Assembly: GCF_900199205.1 (NCBI RefSeq)
Contig: NZ_OBMJ01000001.1
Location: forward strand, 1,674,001-1,738,000
Reading direction: 5' to 3'
DNA from: Streptomyces sp. 1331.2
GTDB taxonomy: Bacteria; Actinomycetota; Actinomycetes; Streptomycetales; Streptomycetaceae
Length of the DNA stretch: 64,000 nucleotides
Position 1 is the first letter of the stretch, and every line of letters begins with the position of its first letter. Under the pieces are notes generated by a model. That model had not been told where the DNA came from. It was given only the letters and a program-made list of their open reading frames with translations, and made no database searches. This document shows positions 51,103 to 60,454 of this stretch, one piece after another. Made by a program: the position numbers and the translations under genes.

Positions 51103-51612
51103 GTGAACAGCTCCGCGCCCGTGGGCGAGGCGGGCCAGGACCGGATGGCGCGCGAGCTGACCGCGGCGCTTCGAGCGGCCGGGAGCACCGTGGCCGTGGC
51201 GGAGTCCCTGACGGGTGGCCTCCTGGCGCTCGTGCTCACCGAGCCGCCCGGGGCGAGCGAGGTGTTCGTCGGCTCTGTCACGGCCTACACCGACGAGGTC
51301 AAACACGGTGTTCTGGGTGTCGAGCGTGCCTTGCTGGAGCGGCGCGGTGCGGTCGATGCCGAGGTGGCCCGGCAGATGGCGGACGGTGTGCGGCGACTGA
51401 TGGGCAGCACGTACGCCCTTTCGACCACCGGAGTGGCCGGCCCGCAGTCGCAGGACGGCAGGCCGGTCGGCACCGTGTTCATCGCGCTTGCCGACGCTGA
51501 CGGCACGCGCGTCATCTCGCCGAACCTGCACGGTGACCGGTTCGCCATTCAGCAGGAGTGCGTCGCCGAGGCACTGGGCCTCCTGCAGGCCCGTCTGCGT
51601 CCCTCGTCCTGA
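51103..51612 (+). CDS. CinA C-terminal domain protein (nicotinamide-nucleotide amidase)
   Basis: 169 residues from GTG 51103, or 155 from ATG 51145, which follows GGA and starts directly on the domain. Family marks are TVAVAESLTGGLLALVLTEPPGASEVF, seen as AESLTGGLL, VTAYTDEVKHGVLGV and STTGVAGPQSQDGRPVGTVF. The enzyme removes the amide of nicotinamide mononucleotide in pyridine-nucleotide recycling. The molybdopterin-like N-terminal domain of full CinA is absent, as is usual for stand-alone forms. Confidence 0.85.
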   Translation: MNSSAPVGEAGQDRMARELTAALRAAGSTVAVAESLTGGLLALVLTEPPGASEVFVGSVTAYTDEVKHGVLGVERALLERRGAVDAEVARQMADGVRRLMGSTYALSTTGVAGPQSQDGRPVGTVFIALADADGTRVISPNLHGDRFAIQQECVAEALGLLQARLRPSS

Positions 51613-51648
51613 CGGTCGGCGCACACCGGACGCCGTCGCCGCACTCGG

Positions 51649-51972
51649 TCAGTGGCCGAGGGCGTTGGCGAGTTCCTTCTTGTTCATCTTCGAGCGGCCG
51701 TGGATGTTCCGCTGCTTGGCCTCGTTGTACAGCTGCTCCTTCGTCGGTCCCTGGGAGCCGGAGTGCGAGCGCTGCCCGCCTCGCCGGGAGGAGGACATGT
51801 CGTGAATGGACGAGCGGCTGGCGGTCTTCGACTCACCGTGCCGGGCCCGTTCCTTGTTCACGGTCCGGGCAGCGATCTCCTTCGCCCGCTTCTGGCTCTC
51901 TCCGCGCTCCAGCGCGCTGTCCTTGATGTGTTCGTACTGCCGTTCACGCTTCTTGCTCGAACCCGCAGGCAT
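51649..51972 (-). CDS. Plasmid stabilisation-like small basic protein with SAP/Rho-N-like end
   Basis: 107 residues, highly charged. The N-terminal part is helical and Lys/Arg/Glu-rich (SSKKRERQYEHIKDSALERG). The C-terminal 30 residues (TKEQLYNEAKQRNIHGRSKM) form a short helix-extended-helix nucleic-acid-binding motif. This is a common chromosomal protein in Streptomyces, often labelled plasmid stabilisation protein without proof. ATG 51972 follows GAGGAAAC. No toxin or partner is next to it. Confidence 0.78.
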   Translation of the reverse strand: MPAGSSKKRERQYEHIKDSALERGESQKRAKEIAARTVNKERARHGESKTASRSSIHDMSSSRRGGQRSHSGSQGPTKEQLYNEAKQRNIHGRSKMNKKELANALGH

Positions 51973-52347
51973 GTTTCCTCCTCTGTGGTGTGCCGCCTCT
52001 GCTGTGGGCCGCGTAGTCTGCCTCGACCCCAGGACGCGGCCCGTTCGCAGATTTCCGACACAGTCCGGCGCCCCGGGAGGTGCCCGGCAGGGACCGGGTG
52101 GGGCGCTACGCCGAGGCGTTTGCCCGTGTTTCGTCATCCCATGCGCGCCGCAGGCTCCGCCGCCCCGCGCCGACCCGCCCGCACCCCGCCGCGCCCGACT
52201 CCCCGACGGCCGGCAAGCTGCTCGCCCCCGGCGTCGGCCTGGTCGACCGGGCCCGCGACCCCACGGCAGCTCGGAGCGGGCCTTACGGCGGTGACCACAA
52301 TGACCGCCGCCCCCGTCAGCGTGGGCCTGTCGGCCCGGGGGCATGCA
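51973..52347. other. 375-nt gap without a supported gene
   Basis: It should hold the promoter of the plasmid-stabilisation-like gene near its left end. Frames crossing it give Arg/Pro/Ala-rich sequence typical of noncoding GC-rich DNA. Confidence 0.4.
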
Positions 52348-52887
52348 TCATGAGGACCGGCCGTTACCGCCCTCCTCGCCGCTGTCACCCTTGGTCGCCT
52401 GGCGTGCCGCCGTTCGACGTAGTACGACGTGGGGCAGGACGAGCCAGGTCGTGGTGAACCACAGCAGGACGGTGGCGCTGATGATCCATGCGGCGGCCGG
52501 GTTGCCGGTCGCCGTGCGCAGCAGGAGCAGCAGGGCGGCGGCGATGGTCAGGGCGAGGGTGACGAGTCCGGTGGCGATGAGGCGGCCGGCGACGTGGATG
52601 AGTTCGGGCTTCATGTCGTGGCCGGCGAGGAGGCGGTGGAAGGCCACGGGTGCGATGAGGGCGCCGGTGGCAACGGCGCCCAGGATCACGGTGGCGGTGT
52701 AGAGGTTCTTGTCGAAGTCGGGCAGGGCGGCGAAGCGGGGGGTGAAGACGACGCCGATGAGGAAGCCGAAGAGGATCTGTGCACCGGTCTGGCACACGCG
52801 CACTTCCTGGAGCATGTCGGTCCACAGGCGGTCGGCCCGTTCCTGGGGTGTCTCGTCCCGGCCCGGTGCGCCATTGTTCGTCGTCAA
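52348..52887 (-). CDS. Small membrane protein, DUF6328-like
   Basis: 179 residues with four hydrophobic helices (GAQILFGFLIGVVFTPRF, a helix after NLYTATVILGAVATGALI, LVTLALTIAAALLLLL and WIISATVLLWFTTTWLVLP). The layout and the starting ERADRLWTDMLQEVRVCQTG match the actinobacterial DUF6328 family; function unknown. The start is TTG 52887 with a good GGGAGAGGA ribosome site. Identification is from memory. Confidence 0.75.
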   Translation of the reverse strand: MTTNNGAPGRDETPQERADRLWTDMLQEVRVCQTGAQILFGFLIGVVFTPRFAALPDFDKNLYTATVILGAVATGALIAPVAFHRLLAGHDMKPELIHVAGRLIATGLVTLALTIAAALLLLLRTATGNPAAAWIISATVLLWFTTTWLVLPHVVLRRTAARQATKGDSGEEGGNGRSS

Positions 52888-52902
52888 CGGATCCTCTCCC
52901 GG

Positions 52903-53028
52903 TTACATGCGGTTCTGGTGGTGGCCGGTCCGGGCGCGGGCGCAGCGCAGGAGTTCCTCGCCGTAGGGCAGGGCGATGAAGGCGATGAAGGCGGTGACGG
53001 CGGGGATCGTCGTCTCGTCACTGGTCAT
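52903..53028 (-). CDS. Possible 41-residue protein upstream of the DUF6328-like gene
   Basis: An ATG frame of 41 codons (MTSDETTIPAVTAFIAFIAL at its start) ends 15 nt before the next gene, within its ribosome site, so coupling is possible. It has one hydrophobic stretch and no family that I know. It may not be translated. Confidence 0.3.
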   Translation of the reverse strand: MTSDETTIPAVTAFIAFIALPYGEELLRCARARTGHHQNRM

Positions 53029-53190
53029 GTCCGCAACCTACGGCGAGTTGCCGTCACCCGCCGCCGGGCGGGAACCCGGGCAGCCGCCCCGCTTGCGGGA
53101 TGCCTGACAGTCGGGTGAAAGCGCCTCGCTTCCGGGTGGTGGCCCAGCGACCGGCTCCCCCGCGCGGCCGTGACAGGCCGGGCCGTGGCG

Positions 53191-53230
53191 GTGCCGTCAG
53201 GCCCCGTCAGGCCCCGTCAGGCCCCCTCAG
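53191..53230. repeat. Four 10-bp tandem repeats at a gene end
   Basis: Units gtgccgtcag, gccccgtcag, gccccgtcag and gccccctcag follow one another and run over the stop codon of the LLM oxidoreductase. Repeat number may vary between strains; no function is evident. Confidence 0.7.
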
Positions 53231-54201
53231 GCCCGGAATGCCGCACGCAGCGCCGGCAGCAGGGTGCTGCCGGCCCAGTCGAGGAACGCGGGCTGGCTGT
53301 CGCCGCCGACCTGGACGAGAGCGACCTCGCCGAATCCTGCGTCGGAGAACGGCCGTACCGCTTCGACGAAGTCCTCGACCCGGTCGCCACAGGGGATGGC
53401 CTCGGCGACGTCGTCCGGGCGGACGAAGCGGCTCGCGGCGGCGAAGCCCGCGGTCCCGGGAAGTTCGGCGTTGACCTTCCAGCCGCCGCCGAACCAGCGG
53501 AACTGCTCGTGGGCCCGCCGTACGGCGGTGTCCCGGTCCGGGTCCCAGCACACCGGCAGCTGGCCCACAGCCGGTTTCCCGGCCCCGCCGTGCTCCGCGA
53601 AGCCGGCGACCAGCGCCGGGTCGGGCTCCACGGCGATCACCAGGTCGGCCGAGCGACCCGCCAGTTCGCAGGAGCGCGGCCCCGAGACGGCGATTCCGAT
53701 CGGTGGCGGCCGGTCGGGAAGGTCCCACAGCCGGGCGCCCTCGACGTCGAAGTGGTGGCCGTGCCATGTGACGTACTCGCCGGCGAACAGCGCCCGGATG
53801 ATCTGCACGGCCTCGTCGAGCATCTCCTGGCGCACCGCCACCGCCGGCCAGCCCTGGCCGACCACGTGCTCGTTGAGGTTCTCGCCGCTGCCCACGCCGA
53901 GCCGGAAACGGCCCTCGGACAGGAGCTGGAGCGTGGCGGCCTTCTGCGCCACCACGACGGGGTGGTAGCGGAAGGTGGGGCAGGTGACGTAGGTCATGAG
54001 TGGGATGCGGGAGGTGGCCTGCGCGGCGGCGCCGAGCACCGCCCACGCGTACGGGGCGTGGCCCTGTTCGTCCAGCCAGGGGAAGGAGTGGTCGGAGATC
54101 ACCGAGAAGTCGAAACCGGCGCCTTCGGCACGTACGACGTCCGCGACCAGATCGCGCGGGCCCCGTTGCTCGGTCATCATCGTGTATCCGATTTTCACCA
54201 T
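53227..54201 (-). CDS. LLM-class F420-dependent oxidoreductase
   Basis: 324 residues of the luciferase-like TIM barrel: MVKIGYTMMTEQRGP start, FSVISDHSFPWLDEQGHAPY, LMTYVTCPTFRYHPVVVAQK and LGVGSGENLNEHVVG. These are typical of the F420-dependent glucose-6-phosphate dehydrogenase-related subfamily of actinomycetes; the substrate is unknown. It stands alone between gaps. Confidence 0.85.
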   Translation of the reverse strand: MVKIGYTMMTEQRGPRDLVADVVRAEGAGFDFSVISDHSFPWLDEQGHAPYAWAVLGAAAQATSRIPLMTYVTCPTFRYHPVVVAQKAATLQLLSEGRFRLGVGSGENLNEHVVGQGWPAVAVRQEMLDEAVQIIRALFAGEYVTWHGHHFDVEGARLWDLPDRPPPIGIAVSGPRSCELAGRSADLVIAVEPDPALVAGFAEHGGAGKPAVGQLPVCWDPDRDTAVRRAHEQFRWFGGGWKVNAELPGTAGFAAASRFVRPDDVAEAIPCGDRVEDFVEAVRPFSDAGFGEVALVQVGGDSQPAFLDWAGSTLLPALRAAFRA

Positions 54202-54615
54202 GGCGCGCGTCTGCCCCGATCACGGCACCCTGCACACCGGCAGGTCCTGATTTCCCGCGATCGCATTCCCCCCCCCCGCCCGTGACTGCCCGGCCCGGCC
54301 GCGTCGGTCCGGTCGCCGTCCCCGGCGCGGGCCACACCCCCGCCCGGAACCGCGACCCGGCGACCGCGGCGAGTGTCCGCATCTCAGGGGCGGCGATGAA
54401 CGACGCCTGGTCCCCGGTGAGTCCCCGAATCCCGCGCCTCCCCAAGCGGGCCGATCAGCACCGGCGGCCAGGAGTACGGTCCTGGCCGGGGGCGACTCCC
54501 GGAGTCCACTCCCGGGCGCGGTTTCGTCCTGGGTGCGGACGAACTCCCCTGCCTCCGAATGGTCCTCTTGATCAAGGCCGGGATCACCGGCGCCATTCAT
54601 CGGAGGGGTCCTTTC
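54202..54615. other. 414-nt divergent gap with a 10-base C run
   Basis: It holds promoters for the oxidoreductase (left) and serine hydrolase (right). A C10 run at 54268-54277 is prone to length error or phase variation but is outside any gene that I support. Confidence 0.45.
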
Positions 54616-55794
54616 GTGTTCGAGCATGCACCTCACAGCCGCTTCCCGCTCTCCCGCCGGGGCAGCCGACACCGGGCGGTGGCGGTCGTGACCGCCGTGG
54701 CCGCCGGGGTCATGACGGCCGGGGCGCTGGCACCGACTGCGGCGTTCGCGGGCGGCAGGCCGGACAGCGTCCAGTCGAGCCTGAACGCGCTGGTGAAGGA
54801 CGACGACCTGCCCGCCGCGCTGGCCTCCGTCAAGGGCCGCGACGGCCGCACCCGCACCTACACCGCCGGCGTCGGCGACCTCGCCACCGGGGCCAAGGTC
54901 CCCGTCGACGGGCAGATCCGGATCGGCAGCAACACCAAGACCTTCACCGCCGTCGTCGTCCTCCAGCTCGTCGCCGAAGGAAAGATCGGCCTTGACGCGC
55001 CCGTCGACACCTACCTCCCCGGCCTGCTGCGCGGCGACGGCATCGACGGACGCCACATCACCGTCCGTCAGCTGCTCCAGCACACCAGCGGCCTGCCCGA
55101 CTACATGAGCGCCCCCGCGCTCTCGGACTTCACCACGATCCAGCACCGCTACTTCGAGCCCCGCGACCTCCTCGACGGCGCCCTCGCCCAGAAGGCCGTC
55201 TTCCCCCCGGGCACCAGCTGGGCGTACAGCAACACCAACTACATCGTCGCCGGACTCCTCATCCAGAAGGTCACCGGGCGGCCCGTCAGCGAGGAGATCA
55301 CCAAGCGCGTCATCGACCGGATCGGCCTGCGCCACACCTACTTCCCCACCCCGGGGGACACGACCATCCACGAGGCCCACCCGCACGGCTATTACCGCAG
55401 CGCGCCGGACGCACCCCCGATCGACTACACCGAGATGGACTCCTCGATGGCCTGGGCGTCGGGGGCGGTCGTCTCCACCAACACCGACCTCAACTCGTTC
55501 TTCACCGCGCTCGTCGGCGGCCGGCTCCTGCCCGCGGCGCAGCTCGCCGAGATGCGCACCACCGTCCCCGCCGAGCTCCTGGGCCCGGGGGTCCGCTACG
55601 GGCTGGGTCTGCAGAGCAAGCCGCTCTCCTGTGGCGGCCTCCTCTGGGGCCACGGCGGGACCACCCCGGGCTACCGCTCCCGCGGCGGGGTCACCGAGGA
55701 CGGCCGCGCCGCCACCATCACAGTCACCACCATCCCGGACGAGGCCGCCGCGCAGCACATGGCGGACGCCCTGGACGCGGCCCTCTGCCGCTGA
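54616..55794 (+). CDS. Secreted serine hydrolase (beta-lactamase class C / D-Ala-D-Ala carboxypeptidase type)
   Basis: 392 residues. A signal peptide (SRRGSRHRAVAVVTAVAAG... PTAAFA) is followed by the penicillin-binding-type fold. The catalytic SxxK is SNTK in IRIGSNTKTF, YxN is in SWAYSNTNYIVAG, and the third motif HGG is in LLWGHGGTTPGYR. GTG 54616 follows GGAGGGG. Members cleave D-amino-acid peptides or esters; this one acts outside the cell. The substrate cannot be told. Confidence 0.88.
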   Translation: MFEHAPHSRFPLSRRGSRHRAVAVVTAVAAGVMTAGALAPTAAFAGGRPDSVQSSLNALVKDDDLPAALASVKGRDGRTRTYTAGVGDLATGAKVPVDGQIRIGSNTKTFTAVVVLQLVAEGKIGLDAPVDTYLPGLLRGDGIDGRHITVRQLLQHTSGLPDYMSAPALSDFTTIQHRYFEPRDLLDGALAQKAVFPPGTSWAYSNTNYIVAGLLIQKVTGRPVSEEITKRVIDRIGLRHTYFPTPGDTTIHEAHPHGYYRSAPDAPPIDYTEMDSSMAWASGAVVSTNTDLNSFFTALVGGRLLPAAQLAEMRTTVPAELLGPGVRYGLGLQSKPLSCGGLLWGHGGTTPGYRSRGGVTEDGRAATITVTTIPDEAAAQHMADALDAALCR

Positions 55795-55816
55795 CCCGCC
55801 CACGGCGGACAACCGA

Positions 55817-55855
55817 CCGGGCTCGACCATCGACCCCACCAGGACACGAGCCCGG
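55817..55855. terminator. Possible terminator between convergent genes
   Basis: CCGGGCTCG (55817-55825) pairs with CGAGCCCGG (55847-55855) over 9 bp with a 21-nt loop; an alternative overlapping stem also exists. It lies between the hydrolase and the response regulator. Confidence 0.4.
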
Positions 55856-55916
55856 TGGGGGTCGCTGGCCAGGCCCGGCTCAACTCCCCCCACCCCCAGC
55901 CCACTTCGATCCCGCT

Positions 55917-56618
55917 TCAGCCCGCCGGGTTCGTGGACCGGGCCTCCACCAGGCCCGACTCGTACGCCGCGATCACCGCCTGAGCCCGGTCGCGGACGCT
56001 CAGCTTGGCGAAGATGCTGGTGATGTAGTTCTTGACCGTGGAGACGCTGATGCCCATCGCCGACGCGATCTCGGCGTTGTCGAGGCCGGTGGCCAGCAGG
56101 TGCCACACCTCGATCTCGCGGGGCGTCAGTTCACCCGGATCGGACACCGGCACCGACGGCGGCGACTGCGGCCGGTGGGGCGTGGTGACGTAGGTGGAGA
56201 TCAGCCGGGTGAGCAGGCGCGGCGCCACCGCCGCCTCCCCGGTGTGTACGGTGCGCACGGCCGCCGAGAGCTCCTCCGGGGAGACGTCCTTGGGGAGGAA
56301 CCCGGAGGCGCCGGCGCGCAGGGCGGCCACCACGTACTCGTCCATGTCGAAGGTGCTCAGCGCCAGGACCCGGCATGCGGGCAGCTCCCGCGTGATCCGC
56401 TCGGTCGCCTGGACGCCATCGAGGACCGGCATCCGGATGTCCATCACCACGACGTGCGGCCGGTGCCGGTGCGCGAGGTCGACCGCTTGCTGCCCGTCGT
56501 CCGCCTCCGCCACCACCTCGAACGCCGGGTCCGGTGCCAGGATCAGGGCCAGGCCCCGCCGCACCAGCGGCTGGTCGTCCGCGATCAGCACCCTGATCCG
56601 CTCCGGGGTTCCCGTCAT
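55917..56618 (-). CDS. NarL-type response regulator
   Basis: 233 residues: receiver domain with ADDQPLVRRGLALIL and phospho-acceptor Asp in HVVVMDIRMPVLDG, then a LuxR-type helix-turn-helix (LTPREIEVWHLLATGLDNAE, then GISVSTVKNYITSIFAKL). ATG/GTG overlap region with the kinase gene (56615-56618) shows translational coupling. The likely target is the divergent MMPL transporter. Confidence 0.92.
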   Translation of the reverse strand: MTGTPERIRVLIADDQPLVRRGLALILAPDPAFEVVAEADDGQQAVDLAHRHRPHVVVMDIRMPVLDGVQATERITRELPACRVLALSTFDMDEYVVAALRAGASGFLPKDVSPEELSAAVRTVHTGEAAVAPRLLTRLISTYVTTPHRPQSPPSVPVSDPGELTPREIEVWHLLATGLDNAEIASAMGISVSTVKNYITSIFAKLSVRDRAQAVIAAYESGLVEARSTNPAG

Positions 56619-57850
56619 CCGAGCCGGTCCTCTCCGTCGGGCGGCGCCGTCGGCAGGCCGGCCACCACCCGGAAGCCACCACCGTCGACGCCGCCGGCCA
56701 CCATGCTGCCGCCCTGCAGCGCGACGCGTTCGCGCATGCCGATCAGACCGTACCCGGTGCGGCCCGCCCGCGGTCCGGCCGCACCGCCCGTCCCCGTCAG
56801 GGTGCCCACCCGGGCATCGGTCGGCGCGGCGGAGCCGTTGTCGGACACCTCGACGGTGACCCGGTCCGGGTGGTAGGTCAGGTGAACCCGCGCCCGGGCC
56901 CGACCGCCGGCGTGCTTGCGGGTGTTGGTGAGGGACTCCTGGACGATCCGGAACACCGCCAGGCTGGTGCTCGGCGGCAGTGGACGCTCCTGCCCCAGGA
57001 CGGCGAACTCCGTGGGCAGACCGGCCCTGCGGGACTCCTCGACGAGCCCTGCGAGGTCCCCGACGCCGGGCTGCGGCGCGGACGGCGCCCCGGCCCCTGC
57101 CGCCTCCTCCGGCACGTCGCCGGCCCGGAGTACGTCGAGCAGCTGGCGCATCTCGCGCAGCGCCATCCGCCCGGAGCCCTCCAGCGTGACCAGGGCGTCG
57201 CGCACCACCTCGGTGTCACCCCCGAGGTTCGCTCGGGCACCACCGGCCATCAGCTGCATGGTGGTGATGTGGTGGGCCACGATGTCATGCAACTCCCGTG
57301 CGATGCGGCGCCGTTCCTGCGCCACCGCGCGGTCGGCCAGCAGACTGCGCCTGACCTCCATCTCGTGCTGCCAACGCCTCAGAACCTCGGCCGCGACGAT
57401 GACCAGCGCCGCAGCGAGCACGTTGGCCGCCACGTCCGCCGCCGGAGGGGGCAGCGGATGCCCCCGGCCCAGCAGTGGCACGCCGGCCGCCACCAGGGCG
57501 GCCGGCGCCGCCACCGCGATGCCGCTGGAGCGGGCCACAGCGAACAGCGCGACGCACAGGGTGGCGTTGAAGTGGTTCGGCACCGGCACGCGCAGGTTCA
57601 GTGCCAGGCCGAGGACCAGCACACCGGCCAGTGACGCCAGCGGGTAGCGGCGCCTGGCGAGCAGCGGCATGGCCGCCAGTACGAGCATGACCAGCGCGGT
57701 CAGGGCGATCGGCTGGCTTCCGTCCGGACTGCCGATCGAATAGCCGAGGAGGTCCAGGACGGCCGCCCCGACGGCCACCAGCGCGTCACTGGCCGTCCAG
57801 GGCAGGCCGTCGGCTCTCGGCGGCGGCACGGGCCGGTGGGGCGTCGACAT
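56615..57850 (-). CDS. NarL-type sensor histidine kinase
   Basis: 411 residues: about five N-terminal transmembrane helices, the HisKA_3 box ERRRIARELHDIVAHHITTM with the phosphorylated His, and a HATPase domain (VSDNGSAAPTD, GYGLIGMRERVALQGG). No large extracytoplasmic domain is seen, so it probably senses an envelope or membrane signal. It is translated ahead of its response regulator in one operon. Confidence 0.92.
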   Translation of the reverse strand: MSTPHRPVPPPRADGLPWTASDALVAVGAAVLDLLGYSIGSPDGSQPIALTALVMLVLAAMPLLARRRYPLASLAGVLVLGLALNLRVPVPNHFNATLCVALFAVARSSGIAVAAPAALVAAGVPLLGRGHPLPPPAADVAANVLAAALVIVAAEVLRRWQHEMEVRRSLLADRAVAQERRRIARELHDIVAHHITTMQLMAGGARANLGGDTEVVRDALVTLEGSGRMALREMRQLLDVLRAGDVPEEAAGAGAPSAPQPGVGDLAGLVEESRRAGLPTEFAVLGQERPLPPSTSLAVFRIVQESLTNTRKHAGGRARARVHLTYHPDRVTVEVSDNGSAAPTDARVGTLTGTGGAAGPRAGRTGYGLIGMRERVALQGGSMVAGGVDGGGFRVVAGLPTAPPDGEDRLG

Positions 57851-58023
57851 GCTGGTGCTGGTCCTTTCCGTGGCCGGTCGGCACTGGCCTTCGCCGGTTC
57901 ACCGCGGCCGCATCTCGGAGTCGGGTGCCGTTCCGGCAACGGCCTGCGGCCCCCGCCCGGGGGAGCCTCCGCGGTCCATCCTCGCAGCGGCTCCCGGCCC
58001 CGGGCAGGCACCCCGGACCGATC

Positions 58024-58051
58024 CCTGACCAGGCCCCTGGTCCTGGTCAGG
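58024..58051. promoter_or_regulatory. Inverted repeat in the kinase/MMPL divergent promoter
   Basis: CCTGACCAGG (58024-58033) and CCTGGTCAGG (58042-58051) are perfect 10-bp inverted repeats with an 8-nt spacer, in the 327-nt gap (57851-58177) between the two-component operon and the transporter. It is a candidate binding site for the response regulator. Confidence 0.5.
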
Positions 58052-58177
58052 ACCGTGTGCCGGGCCCTGGTCCCGACGGCGTTCTCCTCCCCCGCTCGGA
58101 CGAGAAGGCCCGGTACCCCGTGATGGCCTGGAGACGTGCCGGAACTCCCGGTTACAGCACCACAACCGGAGGACAGC

Positions 58178-60454
58178 GTGATCCGTGCCCTGACCGGATT
58201 CTCCACCAGGAATCCGTGGAAGGTGATCGCCGCGTGGGCGGTCCTGGGAATGCTCCTGACCATCCTGAGCCAGACCTTGATCTACCGGGTGACCCAGACG
58301 CAGACGGCCGACTTCCTACCCAAGAGCTACGACTCGGCCGCCGCCATGGCGATCGCCCACGACCGGTTCGGGGCGAAGCCCGATGCCAACCCGGTGACCG
58401 TCCTGGTCGCACGGACCGACGGCCGGGCACTGACTCCCACCGACCGGGAGCAGATCGACGCCGGGGCGAAGCGGCTGAGCAGCCTCAGGGTCGCCATGCC
58501 CAAGCCCAAGGACGAGGCGCTCCTTCAGCGGGACTACTCGCAGATCCCCCAGGTCAGCCCGGCCATGGCGGCACCTGACGGGACCTTCGAGCTGCTCTCC
58601 GCCAACCTCACCGGAAACCCCGCCGACCCGGGCCTGGAGAACACCTTCCGGGCGTTCCGGGACAACGCCCGGGCGGAGTTCGCCGCCCAGGGCCTGCGAA
58701 CCGGCTTCACCGGCGCACTCGCCGACCAGGTCGACTCCGCCGACGACGGGAAGACCCTCGCAACCATCGCCTCCGCCTGCGCCGTCGCCCTGATCGTGCT
58801 GCTCCATGTCCTGGTGTTCCGCAGCGTCCTCGCCGCCCTGCTGCCGCTGGTCTCGGTGGCCCTCATCAGCGGCGTGGCCGGCGGCGCGGTCGTGGGCACC
58901 GCGCTGCTCACCGGCATCAAGCTCGACCCCTCCGTACCGAGCCTCATCGGCGTGGTACTCCTGGGCATCGGCATCGACTACTTCCTGTTCCTGATGTTCC
59001 GCTTCCGCGAGCAGTTGCGGGCCCGACCCGATCGCCACCACCGCACCACCGCCGCCGAGGTCAGTCAGAAGGTCGGCACCGCGGTCACCTCGGCCGCACT
59101 GACCATCGTCGCCGCCTTCGCCACCCTCGGGATCGCCGGCTTCGGCCAGTTCCGGGTGCTCGGCCCGGCCGTCGCGGTCTCGGTCCTGGTCATGCTGCTG
59201 GCCAGTCTCACCCTGATGCCCGCCGTGCTCGCGGCCTGCGGACGCAAACTCTTCTGGCCCTCACGTGCCCTCGACGCCGAACCCCGCGCCGGCACCGCAG
59301 CCCGATTCGCCGGCCTGCTGGCCCGCCGCCCGCTGACCGTGGTCCTCGCCTCGCTCGCCCTCCTGGGCGCCCTGGCCGGCGGGCTGGCCGGGATCAGGAT
59401 GGACTACGGCGTGGGCGGCGGCCCACGCACCGCGTCCCAGACCACCGCCCTCGAAATCGCCCATGCCCTGCCCGCCGGCGTGGCGGACCCGACCAGCGTC
59501 TACGTCGAAACCAAGAACGCCGGCCCCCTCTCCGCCGGCGCACTGGACGGCCTGGCCCAGCGCCTCACCCGGGTCGCCGGCGTCGGCCAGGTGGCCAAGC
59601 CGGTCCTGAGCGAGAACCGGCAGGCCGCACGGATCGACCTGTTCCTCACCGAGGACCCGCAGTCCCAGCGGGCCCGCGACCTGGTCTCCGGCCCGATCCG
59701 CGAAGCCGTCGCCCAGAGCACCCCCGCCGACCTGGCCGCGCACGTCGGCGGCACCCCGGCCGTCTTCGCCGACGTCTCCACCGCCGTCGGGCGCGACCTT
59801 CGGCTGGTCTTCCCGGTCGCGGCGGCACTGATCGGGGTGATCCTCCTCCTGCTGCTGCGCAGCCTGCTGGCACCAGTGGTCCTGATGCTCTCCGTCGGCC
59901 TCGGCTTCGCGGCCACCCTCGGCGCGGCCGCCCTGCTGTTCCAGCACGCCATGGACAAGCCGGGCGTCAACTTCACGCTGCCCCTGGTCCTGTTCCTGTT
60001 CGTGGTCGCGCTCGGCACCGACTACAACATCCTGATCAGCGACCGGATCCGGGAGGAGATGGAACATCCCGGGCCGCCCCGGGCAGCAGTCGCGCGCGCC
60101 CTGCGGCACACCGCGCCGGCCATCGCGACGGCGGGCCTCGTCCTGGCCGGCTCCTTCGCCAGCCTCGCGGTGACCCCGCAACCCTCCACCCAGCAGATCG
60201 GCTTCGCCACCGCGCTCGGCATCCTGCTCTCCGCGTTCCTGCTGTCCATCGTGCTGGTGCCCGCCCTGGCCGCGATCCTCGGCCGCAGCCTGTGGTGGCC
60301 CCTGCGCCCCGGACGCACGACCACCCGACCCACCGACCGGCACCGCACGGACCCCCCGCACGCACGGCAGTCGCCGCCCCGGCCCCAGTGGCCCGCGCCG
60401 CAGGAGGAACACGGCGCCGCCCCCTCCCGGGCCCGACGGAGCCATCACTCCTAG
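58178..60454 (+). CDS. MMPL-family (RND) transporter
   Basis: 758 residues, twelve transmembrane helices in two repeats. Each repeat has a large outer loop, and the proton-relay regions are GIDYFLFLMFRFREQ and GTDYNILISDRIREEM. MMPL proteins export lipids, lipopeptides or drugs across the membrane. GTG 58178 follows GGAGGA. Gene order kinase/regulator divergent to MMPL is common and suggests induction by an antimicrobial. The C-terminal 50 residues are Pro/Arg-rich. Confidence 0.88.
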   Translation: MIRALTGFSTRNPWKVIAAWAVLGMLLTILSQTLIYRVTQTQTADFLPKSYDSAAAMAIAHDRFGAKPDANPVTVLVARTDGRALTPTDREQIDAGAKRLSSLRVAMPKPKDEALLQRDYSQIPQVSPAMAAPDGTFELLSANLTGNPADPGLENTFRAFRDNARAEFAAQGLRTGFTGALADQVDSADDGKTLATIASACAVALIVLLHVLVFRSVLAALLPLVSVALISGVAGGAVVGTALLTGIKLDPSVPSLIGVVLLGIGIDYFLFLMFRFREQLRARPDRHHRTTAAEVSQKVGTAVTSAALTIVAAFATLGIAGFGQFRVLGPAVAVSVLVMLLASLTLMPAVLAACGRKLFWPSRALDAEPRAGTAARFAGLLARRPLTVVLASLALLGALAGGLAGIRMDYGVGGGPRTASQTTALEIAHALPAGVADPTSVYVETKNAGPLSAGALDGLAQRLTRVAGVGQVAKPVLSENRQAARIDLFLTEDPQSQRARDLVSGPIREAVAQSTPADLAAHVGGTPAVFADVSTAVGRDLRLVFPVAAALIGVILLLLLRSLLAPVVLMLSVGLGFAATLGAAALLFQHAMDKPGVNFTLPLVLFLFVVALGTDYNILISDRIREEMEHPGPPRAAVARALRHTAPAIATAGLVLAGSFASLAVTPQPSTQQIGFATALGILLSAFLLSIVLVPALAAILGRSLWWPLRPGRTTTRPTDRHRTDPPHARQSPPRPQWPAPQEEHGAAPSRARRSHHS

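Noticed and set aside
53191..53230. Short tandem repeats considered as a CRISPR array
   Set aside because: Units are 10 bp, directly adjacent and without spacers; no cas genes are near. No CRISPR array is seen in the window.
54268..54277. C10 run considered as a phase-variation switch
   Set aside because: It lies outside supported coding sequence and at no clear promoter spacer, so a role cannot be argued from the sequence.
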